A stretch of 64,000 nucleotides of DNA from an uncultured Rhodopila sp. (GTDB taxonomy: Bacteria; Pseudomonadota; Alphaproteobacteria; Acetobacterales; Acetobacteraceae), in contig NZ_CAIWTY010000082.1 of assembly GCF_903915725.1 (NCBI RefSeq), positions 24,495 through 88,494 on the forward strand, given 5' to 3'. The notes under the pieces were generated by a model. That model did not search any database. It was given only the letters and a program-made list of their open reading frames with translations, and was not told where the DNA came from. Below, piece after piece: positions 43,593 through 52,350 of the stretch. Both the position numbers and the translations under genes were made by a program. The first letter of the stretch is position 1. Every line of letters begins with the position of its first letter.

Positions 43593-44900
43593 ATGAATCT
43601 GTATCGACTGCTGCAGCAGCGCGCGGCCAACGGTCACCCGGTCCGGGTCGGCCTCATCGGTGCCGGCAAGTTCGGATCGATGTTCCTCTCGCAGGTGCCG
43701 ACAACCCCCGGCCTCGACGTCGCGGCCATCGCCGATTTGTCACCCGATCGGGCGCGGCAGGCGTGCCGCCGGGTGGGCTGGACCGAAGACCGCATCGCCG
43801 CCACCCGCTTCGTCGACGATGCCGCCGCGATGATCGCGCTTCCCGAGGTCGAGGTCGTCGTCGAAGCCACCGGCCATGCTCCCGCCGGCATCAGTCACGC
43901 GCGACGGGCCATCCACGGGGGCAAGCATATCGTCATGGTGAACGTCGAGGCCGACGTGCTCGCCGGCCCGCTGCTGGCGCGCGAAGCCGAGGCAGCCGGC
44001 GTGGTCTACAGCCTCGCCTACGGCGACCAGCCGGCGCTGATCTGCGAGCTGGTGGACTGGGCGCGGTCGTGCGGCTTTGCGGTGATCGCCGCCGGCAAGG
44101 GCACCAAATACCGGCCGGAATACCATGCCTCGACGCCCGAAACGGTCTGGGGGCATTACGGCCTGACCCCGGAACAGGCGAAAACCGGCGGCATGAACCC
44201 GCAGATGTTCAATTCGTTCCTGGACGGCACGAAGTCGTCGATCGAGATGGCCGCCGTCGCCAACGCCTCCGGCCTGACGCCCGCGCCGGACGGGCTGGTG
44301 TTCCCCCCCGTCGGCACGCATGAACTGGCCGAGAAGCTGCGGCCCGGGAACGCCGGCACCCTGCACCACGCCGGACAGGTGGAGGTGATCTCCTGCGTGC
44401 AGCGCGACGGCAGCCCGGTGCAAAACGACCTGCGCTGGGGCGTGTTCGTGGTGTTCGAGGCGCCGAACGAATACGCGCAGCGCTGCTTTCAGGAATACGG
44501 CGTCGTCACCGATTCCTCCGGCCGCGTCTCCGCCCTGTTCCGCCCGTTCCACCTGATCGGCCTTGAGCTGAACGTTTCGATCCTGTCAGCCGCGCTGCGC
44601 AAGGAAGCGACGGGCGCTGCGACGGGGTTTCGCGGCGATGCCGTCTCGACAGCAAAACGGGATCTGCGCGCCGGAGAGGTGCTGGATGGCGAAGGCGGCG
44701 CCTGCGTCTGGGGCAAGCTGATGCCCGCCGCGGACAGTCTTCGCCTCGGCGGCCTGCCCATCGGCCTGGCCAACCGCGTGGCGCTGGTGCGCGACGTCCC
44801 GCTCGGCCAACCGGTCACATGGGACGATGTGCGGATGGACTCGACGGACGACGCATACCGTTACAGGCGCGCTATGGAAGCGGCGTTCCCGGCCGGGTAG
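43593..44900 (+). CDS. Homoserine-dehydrogenase-like oxidoreductase with C-terminal SAF domain
   Basis: A 435-residue protein with an N-terminal Rossmann domain (PVRVGLIGAGKFGSMFLSQVPTTPGLDVAAIADLSPDRA and VVVEATGHAPAGISHARRAIHGGKHIVMVNVEADVLAG). A substrate domain of the homoserine/DapB-like type follows (GDQPALICELVDWARSCGFAVIAAGKGTKY...). The C-terminal SAF domain contains STAKRDLRAGEVLDGEGGACVWGKLM and NRVALVRDVPLGQPVTWDDV. Such SAF fusions act on sugar acids or related compounds and are often mis-annotated as flagellar FlgA-like. The substrate is unknown. GGAGG lies before the ATG. Confidence 0.82.
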   Translation: MNLYRLLQQRAANGHPVRVGLIGAGKFGSMFLSQVPTTPGLDVAAIADLSPDRARQACRRVGWTEDRIAATRFVDDAAAMIALPEVEVVVEATGHAPAGISHARRAIHGGKHIVMVNVEADVLAGPLLAREAEAAGVVYSLAYGDQPALICELVDWARSCGFAVIAAGKGTKYRPEYHASTPETVWGHYGLTPEQAKTGGMNPQMFNSFLDGTKSSIEMAAVANASGLTPAPDGLVFPPVGTHELAEKLRPGNAGTLHHAGQVEVISCVQRDGSPVQNDLRWGVFVVFEAPNEYAQRCFQEYGVVTDSSGRVSALFRPFHLIGLELNVSILSAALRKEATGAATGFRGDAVSTAKRDLRAGEVLDGEGGACVWGKLMPAADSLRLGGLPIGLANRVALVRDVPLGQPVTWDDVRMDSTDDAYRYRRAMEAAFPAG

Positions 44901-44921
44901 GCGAACCGCTTTAACCGCACC

Positions 44922-45005
44922 CCGTCATGCCGCGGAGGTCGCCATCCACGCCTTTTGCTCTCCCAAACAAAGGCGTGGATGGCGGGTCTCCGCCCGCCAT
45001 GGCGA
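44922..45005. repeat. Dispersed palindromic repeat, family A copy 7
   Basis: cgtcatgccgcggaggtcg, ccatccacgcctttt, loop, aaaggcgtggatggcgggtct, ccgcccgccatgg. It fills the gap between the convergent SAF dehydrogenase and porin genes. Confidence 0.85.
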
Positions 45006-45012
45006 TCCCGTC

Positions 45013-46278
45013 TTAGTGCGGGATGAACTGCGGCCATTCAAGCGCCTGAGCGAGATCGATAACGAACTGCACGCCAATCAACCACGCATTGCTCGGCTGC
45101 TTGGATCCCACCGGCGCGCCGGCGTTGGTCGGTGAGATGATATATTGCGTATAGGGTTTGACGGTGATGCCCGGGATGACGCTGAACCCGTAGTTCAATT
45201 CGAACTGGGTTTCGGTTTTCTTGTTCGGATGAATATCCGAGTTGTTGGCGTACAGCGAAGCGATGAAGCCGATGGTGTCGCGCGGCCGGGTGTAGAACGG
45301 GGCCTGGTCGAAAAGCCCGAGATAGTATTGGCCCCATTGCGGCGAGTTTCCGCTGTAGATCAGCGCGCCGCCGAACACGCTGAGGATTTGGGGAGACTCA
45401 TGGCTCGGCCGCCAAACGGCCTGCTGGAATTGCGCCCAGACGCCGTTGCGGGCTCCCATCGAACCGTCGGTCTTGGTATAGCTTGCGGTATCCTCATAGA
45501 ATCCGACATCATATTTGGCGGGATACGTCACCGCCGTGGCGGCGGTCTGATAGCCGATTTCCACCGGAATGAACGCACCCGGCGTGTTCACCCCCCAGTT
45601 GAAGCCGGCATTTTCGAATTCGCGCTGGTCGTTCGCATGTTGATAGATACCCGCCCGGACGTAGACCTCCGGCGTGACCTGGAAGTTCGCCCGGCCGCCC
45701 CAGGTTGACGACGGGTAAGCAACGTTATTGTTGTTGAAGTACCAGGATGTCGGCTGCGCGCAGAGTATGCCGACGAACGAGCAGGAGATGCTGGAGAAGG
45801 CGAAGTCGAAGGTCGGATTCGTGCGCCCGGCGGTGATGTCCAGACGGTCGCCGTCGAACGCTTGCTCCCAGAACAGCCAGCCCAGACGGTATCTGACCGG
45901 ACCGGAATCGGACTGCAACAACCCCGCGGGGTTGCCCGCTATGCCGTTTACATTAATGCCATTGCGGTCAGCGAAATTGATGTGGATCGACGCGCCCGGT
46001 ATGCCCACGATTGTTTGCAGATCGAACACCGCGCTCAATGAAAGATTGCCGATCGGCATCCAGCCGGTTTCTTTGCCGCCATTGACATTGCCGGTGACGT
46101 CTTCGGCGTAGCTCAAATCCATAAACACGCCGTTATTCTTCAGCGTCTGACCGAAATTGATGACCGGATCGAACGGCGAAGCCGACGGTATGCCCTGGGC
46201 ACGGACCGTGGTTGATATCCCTGACAGCAGGCAAGCCACCGCCGTGGCCCCCAGGCAAGAGCCGTAACGCACCTTCAT
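45013..46278 (-). CDS. OprB-type carbohydrate porin
   Basis: A 421-residue outer-membrane protein with signal peptide (MKVRYGSCLGATAVACLLSGISTTVRA). Amphipathic beta strands run throughout and the C-terminus is ...WLIGVQFVIDLAQALEWPQFIPH. It contains patterns of the OprB family (FDPVINFGQTLKNNGVFMDLSY, RLGWLFWEQAFDGDRLDITAGRTNPTFDFA, TETQFELNYGFSVIPGITVKPYTQYIISP). OprB porins take up sugars and small solutes. Single gene; a long leader region follows upstream before the lipoprotein gene. Confidence 0.88.
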   Translation of the reverse strand: MKVRYGSCLGATAVACLLSGISTTVRAQGIPSASPFDPVINFGQTLKNNGVFMDLSYAEDVTGNVNGGKETGWMPIGNLSLSAVFDLQTIVGIPGASIHINFADRNGINVNGIAGNPAGLLQSDSGPVRYRLGWLFWEQAFDGDRLDITAGRTNPTFDFAFSSISCSFVGILCAQPTSWYFNNNNVAYPSSTWGGRANFQVTPEVYVRAGIYQHANDQREFENAGFNWGVNTPGAFIPVEIGYQTAATAVTYPAKYDVGFYEDTASYTKTDGSMGARNGVWAQFQQAVWRPSHESPQILSVFGGALIYSGNSPQWGQYYLGLFDQAPFYTRPRDTIGFIASLYANNSDIHPNKKTETQFELNYGFSVIPGITVKPYTQYIISPTNAGAPVGSKQPSNAWLIGVQFVIDLAQALEWPQFIPH

Positions 46279-46360
46279 TGATTCCTCCAGTACAGGCCGT
46301 TACCGGCTGTTACTTATTGACTTTGTCCTTGTCGTTTCCTGTTTCTCGAGCCGGCACAAT

Positions 46361-47200
46361 CTAGCCCGGCGGCAGCGTCCCGGAATTCTGCCTTTGGCGC
46401 ACGATCGCCCTGACGAGGTCGGCGGCGAATTGCTGGCTGGCGGCCCCGGCGAAGTCCAGCGCGCGCGACGGATTGCCCGGGCTTGCCAGATCCATGACCG
46501 TCGGGCTCACCGGCGAGGAGAACGCCACCAGCAATTTGCCGGTCTGGGCATCAAGAAATTTGCCCGCCACCGTCATCGTCCCGGCCGTGGTGCCTCCGGA
46601 CTCGGGCATGCCGACGGCGAGCGCCGAGATGGCATAAGGGCCGCTGCCGATATAGGCCGGGCGCGGCGGCGTGACGTTCACCAGGATCAACTCGATGGTA
46701 AATACGCCGGGGCCGGGAGCGTTGACGACCTTGAAGCGGCGGCCGACCGCGGTGCGAACATCCTCGGTAAGCCTGGCGGCGATCTGATCCACCTGCGCCG
46801 GGCTTAAATCGGCAAAATACGAGCCTCTGCCGCGATATACCGTCGCGGGGGAGATCACATAAGCGGATGCGCCGCGTTCGCTCTCGGCCAAATCGGGGGA
46901 CCGCCATATCACTGAACCGCCCGGCGCCGCTCCGGCAAGATCCGGTGCCGGCGCCAGTGGCACACCCGCATCCAGCGCCCGGGTGCCCGGCGGCGTGCAG
47001 GCAGCGAGAAGCAAGCCCGCCGCCGCCGCAAGACCGATTCCCTTGATGGATGCGCGCCGCGTTGATGAGCAGCCGGTAAGGGAGGACAGCGTCGCCCCGG
47101 CAATGCCGGCGGCACAACGGCGCTGCGATGTCATTCTGTCCGGCCAACATAAAGCGACTGCGGTATTGGCGGCGACAACTTTGATACCTTTATTATTCAT
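46361..47200 (-). CDS. Lipoprotein, DUF3313-like
   Basis: A 279-residue exported protein. A lipobox LLAAC is preceded by RRASIKGIGLAAAAGLLLAA near residue 70. A second lipobox-like LTGC lies about 30 residues earlier, after MTSQRRCAAGIAGATLSS, so the true start could be downstream of 47200. I keep ATG 47200 because GGGGGAGG precedes it. The mature part (VYRGRGSYFADLSPAQVDQIAARLTEDVRTAVGRRFKVVNAPGPGVFTIELILVNV..., AGKFLDAQTGKLLVAFSSPV) resembles the DUF3313 family of outer-membrane lipoproteins. Function unknown. Confidence 0.68.
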   Translation of the reverse strand: MNNKGIKVVAANTAVALCWPDRMTSQRRCAAGIAGATLSSLTGCSSTRRASIKGIGLAAAAGLLLAACTPPGTRALDAGVPLAPAPDLAGAAPGGSVIWRSPDLAESERGASAYVISPATVYRGRGSYFADLSPAQVDQIAARLTEDVRTAVGRRFKVVNAPGPGVFTIELILVNVTPPRPAYIGSGPYAISALAVGMPESGGTTAGTMTVAGKFLDAQTGKLLVAFSSPVSPTVMDLASPGNPSRALDFAGAASQQFAADLVRAIVRQRQNSGTLPPG

Positions 47201-47722
47201 TTCCATCCTCCCCCGGTCCATTGCAGCACCGCGCTGTTTGACTATCGCTACAGCAGGTTCCGCGATTTCTTGCATTCACCTCACTTCAATGACCCAAAAC
47301 TGTCAATCGCATGGCCCGGCGGGAATCGGCGCTGAACCGGGGGATGTTGCCGATTGGCCACGCGAAGCCGACTGGTTGTTTGCAAAATACTCCGCTCGAC
47401 TGCTGATCAATCACCCATTTTGTTGATGAAACCTAACACAAAATGACATTTCATCTGGTTGACGTCCGAAAACAGGTCCATACATTTCGAATTCCCGGTC
47501 ATGTAGGTCTTATGGCTCAATTTTGCATCGCAAATTCGTCATCGGATCAACACCCGGCGATCCTCGCGGGATGAGTTCCATATCGGTATAGGAACGTGGC
47601 GAATCGGACACAAGGAGCTTACGGGGAGGCCGCGGGCCGATCGGCAAAGCCTCGCTGCGATCAGCATCCGTTCGGCGAAGGCTGCCTAAGGCGCCACGGC
47701 GTGCGTTGGCGGCGCGACGCCG
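47201..47722. other. Intergenic region, no gene recognised
   Basis: Between the lipoprotein gene's start and the 3' end of the HAD-type gene. Somewhat lower GC in 47380-47550. No repeat, RNA or ORF could be supported. It probably contains the lipoprotein gene's promoter. Confidence 0.45.
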
Positions 47723-49141
47723 CTACGCCCAGTCCATCTTCTCGCGCGCCAGAAAGGAGCTGAAAGGCGCTGTGATCGCCTCATCCGCCAGGATCGCACG
47801 CAGCGCATGTTCCATCGCCGGCACGACCGCCGCCGGTCCCCCATCGGCCAACCCGCGACGCCGCAGCGTCCGCACAAGCTCCGTCACCGCCGCCGACTTC
47901 CAGCCCACCAGCCGGGCCTCATGCTGATCCAGCTCCGCGGTGCCGAACCGCCGCACCACCCCGCCTGATCGCTGATCGACAGCCACAAAGCTGACCGGCG
48001 GATAATGCGCCTGCAGCAGATGTTCCAGCCGCCAGTGCGCCAGGCCGCCGCCGGTGATGCGGCACACATGGTCGAACCGCCCCTCCGCCGCCCGCTGCTC
48101 GGCCTGCGCGCGCTCGGCCGGGTTCAGCAGCAGATCGAGGAAGGCGAACAGGATCAGCGCGCGGCCCGGGCTGCCGTTACGTTCGGCGAAGCGAAAGAAT
48201 GATCGTCCCGTGCCGACCATATCGACGACGACGGTGGCGGGGGTGATGCCGGCGGCGAAGATCGGGTCGAGATCGGCATCCGAGGTCAGCCGCCGGCTGA
48301 TATCCAGGCTGCGGATCGGGATTTCCGGAAACAGCCCGGCGAACACCCGCGCCGGCTCATCAGCGCTGCGGCTGAGGAAGGCGAACTCCGCACCGCTGCC
48401 GAAACGGTGCACCAGATGCAGCGCGAAGCAGACGAGCAGCGTAAAATAGGGACCGACGGCGGCGGCATGGAAAGCCGTCGGGCCGGGCGGAATACAGCGC
48501 AGCCGGACCTCCCGCTGGATCAGGGCCAGATGCACCAGCCCGAGCTCCTGCAATTTGGTTTCCCAGGGCGTGAAGCGGGAATCCTGCACCAGCTCGCAGT
48601 CGATGCCGAAGCCGGAGGGGACTTTAACATCGGATGCCGGATGGTCGCCGACATGCCGGCGGATCACATAGGACGCCAGCACGAACGGCCAGATCGTCCC
48701 GGTGTGCTTGCCCCAGTTGGAGCGGATGATCGGCAGGTGGGTGTGCAGGTCGCCGGCGTCGAACAGGAAGCCGGCGATGAGCTCCGGCGGCAGGTACATG
48801 TCGGAGATGATCAGGTCGGACGGTTCAACGCGCGCGGTGTTGCGGAGAATCGGGAACAGCAGGCTGCGCTCGGTTTCGACCTCATGGCGCAACAGGGCGC
48901 GGGCTTCCGGTTCCGGCAGGCCGTCGGCAGCCATGCGGCGGTAGATGTCGTGCAGCACATAGGGCCGGCCGACGCGATCCAGCGCCGCCTGCGCGTCCAT
49001 GCGGCGGGTGACGAAGCCGGGCGCGTTGCGCTGCGCCTCGATCAACTGGAAGACGGCATTCGGGTTCGGCGTGAAACGCGCCAGCAGCGTGTCGAACACG
49101 TCCCAGCTTGTGACGATCGGCTTGGGCGGCGAGTGGGCCAT
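47723..49141 (-). CDS. HAD-like protein of the polysaccharide-associated type
   Basis: A 472-residue cytosolic protein. VTSWDVFDTLLARF near the N-terminus carries the HAD motif I (D-V-F-D-T-L), with PSDLIISDMYLP near residue 110 as motif II-like. The middle region FAFLSRSADEPARVFAGLFPEI and TVVVDMVGTGRSFFRFAERNG look like the second half of the large HAD-type proteins found near polysaccharide or glycosyltransferase genes. Exact reaction unknown. The ATG at 49141 has AGGAC upstream. An IS1595-family element sits 69 bases upstream, so its original promoter or operon may have been separated. Confidence 0.7.
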   Translation of the reverse strand: MAHSPPKPIVTSWDVFDTLLARFTPNPNAVFQLIEAQRNAPGFVTRRMDAQAALDRVGRPYVLHDIYRRMAADGLPEPEARALLRHEVETERSLLFPILRNTARVEPSDLIISDMYLPPELIAGFLFDAGDLHTHLPIIRSNWGKHTGTIWPFVLASYVIRRHVGDHPASDVKVPSGFGIDCELVQDSRFTPWETKLQELGLVHLALIQREVRLRCIPPGPTAFHAAAVGPYFTLLVCFALHLVHRFGSGAEFAFLSRSADEPARVFAGLFPEIPIRSLDISRRLTSDADLDPIFAAGITPATVVVDMVGTGRSFFRFAERNGSPGRALILFAFLDLLLNPAERAQAEQRAAEGRFDHVCRITGGGLAHWRLEHLLQAHYPPVSFVAVDQRSGGVVRRFGTAELDQHEARLVGWKSAAVTELVRTLRRRGLADGGPAAVVPAMEHALRAILADEAITAPFSSFLAREKMDWA

Positions 49142-49202
49142 GCGGGTCCTGGCGGAGGAATCGGGAAGTCGTCCGGCGGTTTAAGCGGCGCCGGACGAGG
49201 TT

Positions 49203-49210
49203 TGCCAGAA
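49203..49210. repeat. Target-site duplication, left copy
   Basis: TGCCAGAA directly left of the insertion sequence; the same 8 bases occur directly to its right (50251-50258). Confidence 0.9.
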
Positions 49211-50250
49211 ATGGGGTATCCGCTTCACTCCAGTTGGGCTGGCAGATGGCCAGATTCCGCGTTGCCGACAATGGCGTCGTAAGTGGCTGGCCCAACGGCC
49301 ACTGCCTGGCAAGCAAGCCTATGGAAGAGCAAGCCCCTTGCTTTTGACCGACGGCGGTTAAATCGGAAGGTGAACTCGTCAAGGTAGTAGTCGAGATGAA
49401 CATGTTGTACGCCACCTTGGTGAGTGCCAAGCAACCACCGCTTGAGAAGCGCGGCAATATTGTGGACGCGTGGCATCGTCACGTGAGCCGGATCGGGGCT
49501 GGCACTGACCACGGTGACCTCATGTTTGTACCCAGCGGCCGTCAGCCCGGAATAGCCGCTCCAGCCGTCGGTGTGGATCACAGCACCCGGTACCGCGGCT
49601 GACTGAACGAAGGGCAGAAGGCTGGCGCCAGAAACGTCCTTGATACGACAAAGACGAATCCTGCCGATGCCCTTGCCGTTCTCTTCGGCCGCGACTGCAA
49701 CTATGGCCTTGGTTTCGGTATTCCTGCCGCGCTTGCCTCTTTCCACACCGCCAACATAGGTCTCGTCCACCTCTACCGTTCCACTGAGCGCGTCCCTTCC
49801 GGGGCGGACCATAGCCCGGCGCAACTTGTGCAGCCAGGTCCAGGCCGTCTCGTAACTGCCGAGGCCAAGAACACGTTGCAGCCCCAGCGCACTGACGCCA
49901 TTCTTTTGGTTGGTGATATACCACATTGCCATGAACCACATGCGCAACGGCTTTCTGGTGTCCTGAAAGATCGTCCCAGCCGTCAGCGAGGTTTGCCCCT
50001 GGCACGCTTGGCAGTGCAACAGCCCCCGCGACGTCATCCACGGCTCGCCGGTCCATCCGCAATGCGGGCATATGAATCCGTTCGGCCAGCGCAAACGTCG
50101 GATATACTCGCGGCAAGCAGCGTCGCTGCGGAACCACTCGTCAACTTCCTGAAAGGTCCTTGGGTAATCAACCCCAGGGACAAGGTCACTGGCGCCCTCC
50201 ATCCCCCAAGGCTACCATCAGGCCCAACTGGAGTGAAGCGGATACCCTAT
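49211..50250 (-). mobile_element. Complete IS1595-family insertion sequence
   Basis: A 1040-bp element with 29-bp terminal inverted repeats (49211-49239 and 50222-50250, one mismatch; core GGGTATCCGCTTCACTCCAG). It contains one transposase gene and is flanked by an 8-bp target duplication. Intact ends, intact transposase and perfect duplication point to recent insertion. It lies between the 313-residue protein gene and the HAD-type gene. Confidence 0.93.
49225..50202 (-). CDS. IS1595-family (ISXO2-like) transposase
   Basis: A 325-residue DDE-type transposase. An N-terminal zinc ribbon is seen as C-P-H-C...C-Q-A-C (FICPHCGWTGEPW, LLHCQACQGQTSLTAGTIFQDTRKPLRMWF). Catalytic segments are VEVDETYVGGVERGKRGRN (first Asp), VIHTDGWSGYSGL (second Asp) and the conserved VHNIAALLKRWLLGTHQGGVQHVHLDYYLDEFTFRFNRR. 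It covers nearly the whole element; the stop-proximal end runs into the left TIR. No frameshift seen. Confidence 0.93.
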   Translation of the reverse strand: MEGASDLVPGVDYPRTFQEVDEWFRSDAACREYIRRLRWPNGFICPHCGWTGEPWMTSRGLLHCQACQGQTSLTAGTIFQDTRKPLRMWFMAMWYITNQKNGVSALGLQRVLGLGSYETAWTWLHKLRRAMVRPGRDALSGTVEVDETYVGGVERGKRGRNTETKAIVAVAAEENGKGIGRIRLCRIKDVSGASLLPFVQSAAVPGAVIHTDGWSGYSGLTAAGYKHEVTVVSASPDPAHVTMPRVHNIAALLKRWLLGTHQGGVQHVHLDYYLDEFTFRFNRRRSKARGLLFHRLACQAVAVGPATYDAIVGNAESGHLPAQLE

Positions 50251-50258
50251 TGCCAGAA
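50251..50258. repeat. Target-site duplication, right copy
   Basis: TGCCAGAA, identical to 49203-49210. Confidence 0.9.
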
Positions 50259-50303
50259 TTATCTTGCGGCAGCCCGGTGCATCCCGAGGCCGCGCGCCGG
50301 CGG

Positions 50304-51245
50304 CTAGACTTTCCTCAGCGTGGCGACGGAGACATGCGGCCAGCTGAGGCCGTTGAAGTTCAGCAGGACGGTCTGCGTATATTGCAGTTGCAGGAACGGC
50401 GGCCGGTGCGGTTCCTCGACCGTCTCGATCCAGAAGATCGCGCTGATTTGGGCCGCGTTGGCGTTCGGCCCGTCCGCGGTCCCCTGAAGGAAGGCGATGT
50501 TGCCGGTTCCGCCGCCCACCAGCGGCGCCGCCGGCGTGGTAGAAATGACCAGGACGATGGTTTGGGTGATGGTCTGGTCCTTGATCGCATCCGTGAGCAC
50601 GGAGTTGGGATTGTCCACCATCGCCTGGCTGATTTCCGACAACTGAGGCGGCTGCGGCAGGCGGAAGTTCGACGGGACGGACAGGTTTGTCTCCGGGAAG
50701 GTGATCAGTTGGGCCGGGTTGCCGATAACGAAGGGCGTAATGCTGACGGGATCGATTTTCGGGCCGCCATTCACGGTCACAGACTGTCCCTGGGCATTGA
50801 TCGTGGTTCCGTGGGGGATCGACGCCATGCGAACCACGGTGGCCTGCTCGGCGGGATCCCGGGTTGCGGGAACGGTGGCCCAGATGCCCGGCTCGACATG
50901 GATGCCGGCCTTGGCGATGCGGTCGCTGATCTGCTGCAGGTAGGTCACGCCGAACAGTCCGATATCGTCCTGAAGCAGTCCGCGATTGGGGATTTGTCCC
51001 GGGATGCGGGTGAATTGCAGGGTTTCCGAGGTCAGGTTCAGCTCCAGGAAGCGGTCCTGTTTGGGCGGGTCTCCGGGCAGGCCAACCTGATGGGGGCGCC
51101 AGATGGTGTTGAAGCCCTGGCCTTTCCAGGTGCCCGGAAGTTGCGCCAGCGGTCCGAGTGGATTGGCTGCCCTGGCTGCGTCCGGCGCGAGTTTGCGATG
51201 CAGCCCGTCGACGGGACGAAATTCGAAGTCCGGTTCAAAATCCAT
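50304..51245 (-). CDS. Unrecognised 313-residue protein with GTWKGQGFNTIWRP motif
   Basis: No signal peptide or membrane segment. An early GTWKGQGFNTIWRP element suggests a lipocalin- or nitrobindin-like beta-barrel opening (G-x-W-x-G-x-G). Later strands include FLELNLTSETLQFTRIPGQIPNRGLLQDDIGLFGVTYLQQI, GIHVEPGIWATVPATRDPAEQATVVRMASIPHGTTINAQG and FLQLQYTQTVLLNFNGLSWPHVSVATLRKV. This resembles a large lipocalin-like barrel that binds a hydrophobic ligand or heme, but I cannot name a family. AAGGAA precedes the ATG at 51245. Its stop lies ~50 bases from the IS element. Function unknown. Confidence 0.65.
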   Translation of the reverse strand: MDFEPDFEFRPVDGLHRKLAPDAARAANPLGPLAQLPGTWKGQGFNTIWRPHQVGLPGDPPKQDRFLELNLTSETLQFTRIPGQIPNRGLLQDDIGLFGVTYLQQISDRIAKAGIHVEPGIWATVPATRDPAEQATVVRMASIPHGTTINAQGQSVTVNGGPKIDPVSITPFVIGNPAQLITFPETNLSVPSNFRLPQPPQLSEISQAMVDNPNSVLTDAIKDQTITQTIVLVISTTPAAPLVGGGTGNIAFLQGTADGPNANAAQISAIFWIETVEEPHRPPFLQLQYTQTVLLNFNGLSWPHVSVATLRKV

Positions 51246-51654
51246 GGGAGTTCCTTATTGCATTGATTTGAAACAAGGCAGTGTCGGAGCCGGATGGCGC
51301 TGAAGTCACCCCGACGCCCTCCGGATTCGCTGCTGCAAAGCCAATTTATCACCACGCCCATGTCAAATCCAGGGGAATATTTGATTGGTCGGAAAATTAT
51401 GACTGTATCTGCCTGTTTAACTGTCGTGTCCAAAGTCTGTGTTCTACTTCACACTTTGTACCGGTTGCCGATAACTTGAATACGATTGACCCGCAATCGT
51501 ATTCTGTTGCTTATTCGTTACATGATCCCGGCGCGGCCGCCACTGCCTGTTCCCCGGCTCGGGCGGACGCCACGCAACCCAGCCTTACCCGGCCCGGGCT
51601 TCCGGTCGCCGCCCGGCTGATGTAAACGCCCCGCGACCGTATGCTGGAGCCTTC
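51246..51654. promoter_or_regulatory. Divergent promoter region with inverted repeat
   Basis: About 410 bases between the 313-residue gene (minus) and hisG (plus). 51340-51520 is AT-richer than the surroundings. It contains a perfect inverted repeat at 51478-51504: gaatacgattg and caatcgtattc with a 5-base loop. This could be an operator for either gene or an RNA hairpin. Confidence 0.5.
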
Positions 51655-52350
51655 ATGACCGCCCCGTTCCCCGCTTCCTCCCTAGGGCCGGACGCGACCA
51701 CGCCTTTGATCCTCGCGCTGCCCAAGGGACGCATCCTGTCGGAGTGCGGGCCGCTGCTGGCGCGCGTCGGGATCGTGCCGGCCCCCGACCTTGCCGACGA
51801 GGATAGCCGCCGGCTGCGCTTCCCGACGAACGATCCGATGCTGGATGTGGTGCGGGTGCGGCCGTTCGATGTCGCCACCTTCGTCGCGTTCGGCGCCGCG
51901 CATATCGGCATCTGCGGCGCCGACGTGCTGATGGAGTTCGACTATCCGGAGATCTATGCCCCTCTGGACCTTGGCATCGGCAAGTGCCGGGTGTCGGTGG
52001 CGGAGCCGCTGGCGACCGCCGGCACGGACGATCCGTCGCGCTGGAGCCAGGTCCGGGTCGCGTCGAAATATCCCAACATTTCCCGGCGGCACTACGCCAG
52101 CCGCGGCATCCACGCCGAGGTCGTGCACCTGAACGGGGCGATGGAGCTGGCTCCGGGGCTGGGCCTGTGCCGGATGATCGTCGATCTGGTGCAGACCGGG
52201 TCCACGCTGAAGGCCAACGGGCTGGTGGAGACCGAGGTCATCGCCGATGTCACCAGCCGGCTGATCGTCAACCGCTCGGCCCTGAAGACCCAGCCCGAGG
52301 CCATCGGCGCCTGGATCGCCCGCTTCCGTGCCGCGATGGAGCCGGCATGA
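51655..52350 (+). CDS. hisG: ATP phosphoribosyltransferase catalytic subunit, short form
   Basis: First step of histidine biosynthesis: ATP plus PRPP to phosphoribosyl-ATP. A 231-residue short-form HisG: LILALPKGRILSECGPLLARVGI, LRFPTNDPMLDVVRVRPFDVATFVAFGAAHIGICGADVLMEF, VRVASKYPNISRRHYASRGIHAEVVHLNGAMELAPGLGLCRMIVDLVQTGSTLKANGLVETE (PRPP-binding D-L-V-x-T-G-x-T). It lacks the C-terminal regulatory ACT-like domain, so it should need HisZ, which is not in the window. It overlaps hisD by four bases (ATGA). Confidence 0.95.
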   Translation: MTAPFPASSLGPDATTPLILALPKGRILSECGPLLARVGIVPAPDLADEDSRRLRFPTNDPMLDVVRVRPFDVATFVAFGAAHIGICGADVLMEFDYPEIYAPLDLGIGKCRVSVAEPLATAGTDDPSRWSQVRVASKYPNISRRHYASRGIHAEVVHLNGAMELAPGLGLCRMIVDLVQTGSTLKANGLVETEVIADVTSRLIVNRSALKTQPEAIGAWIARFRAAMEPA

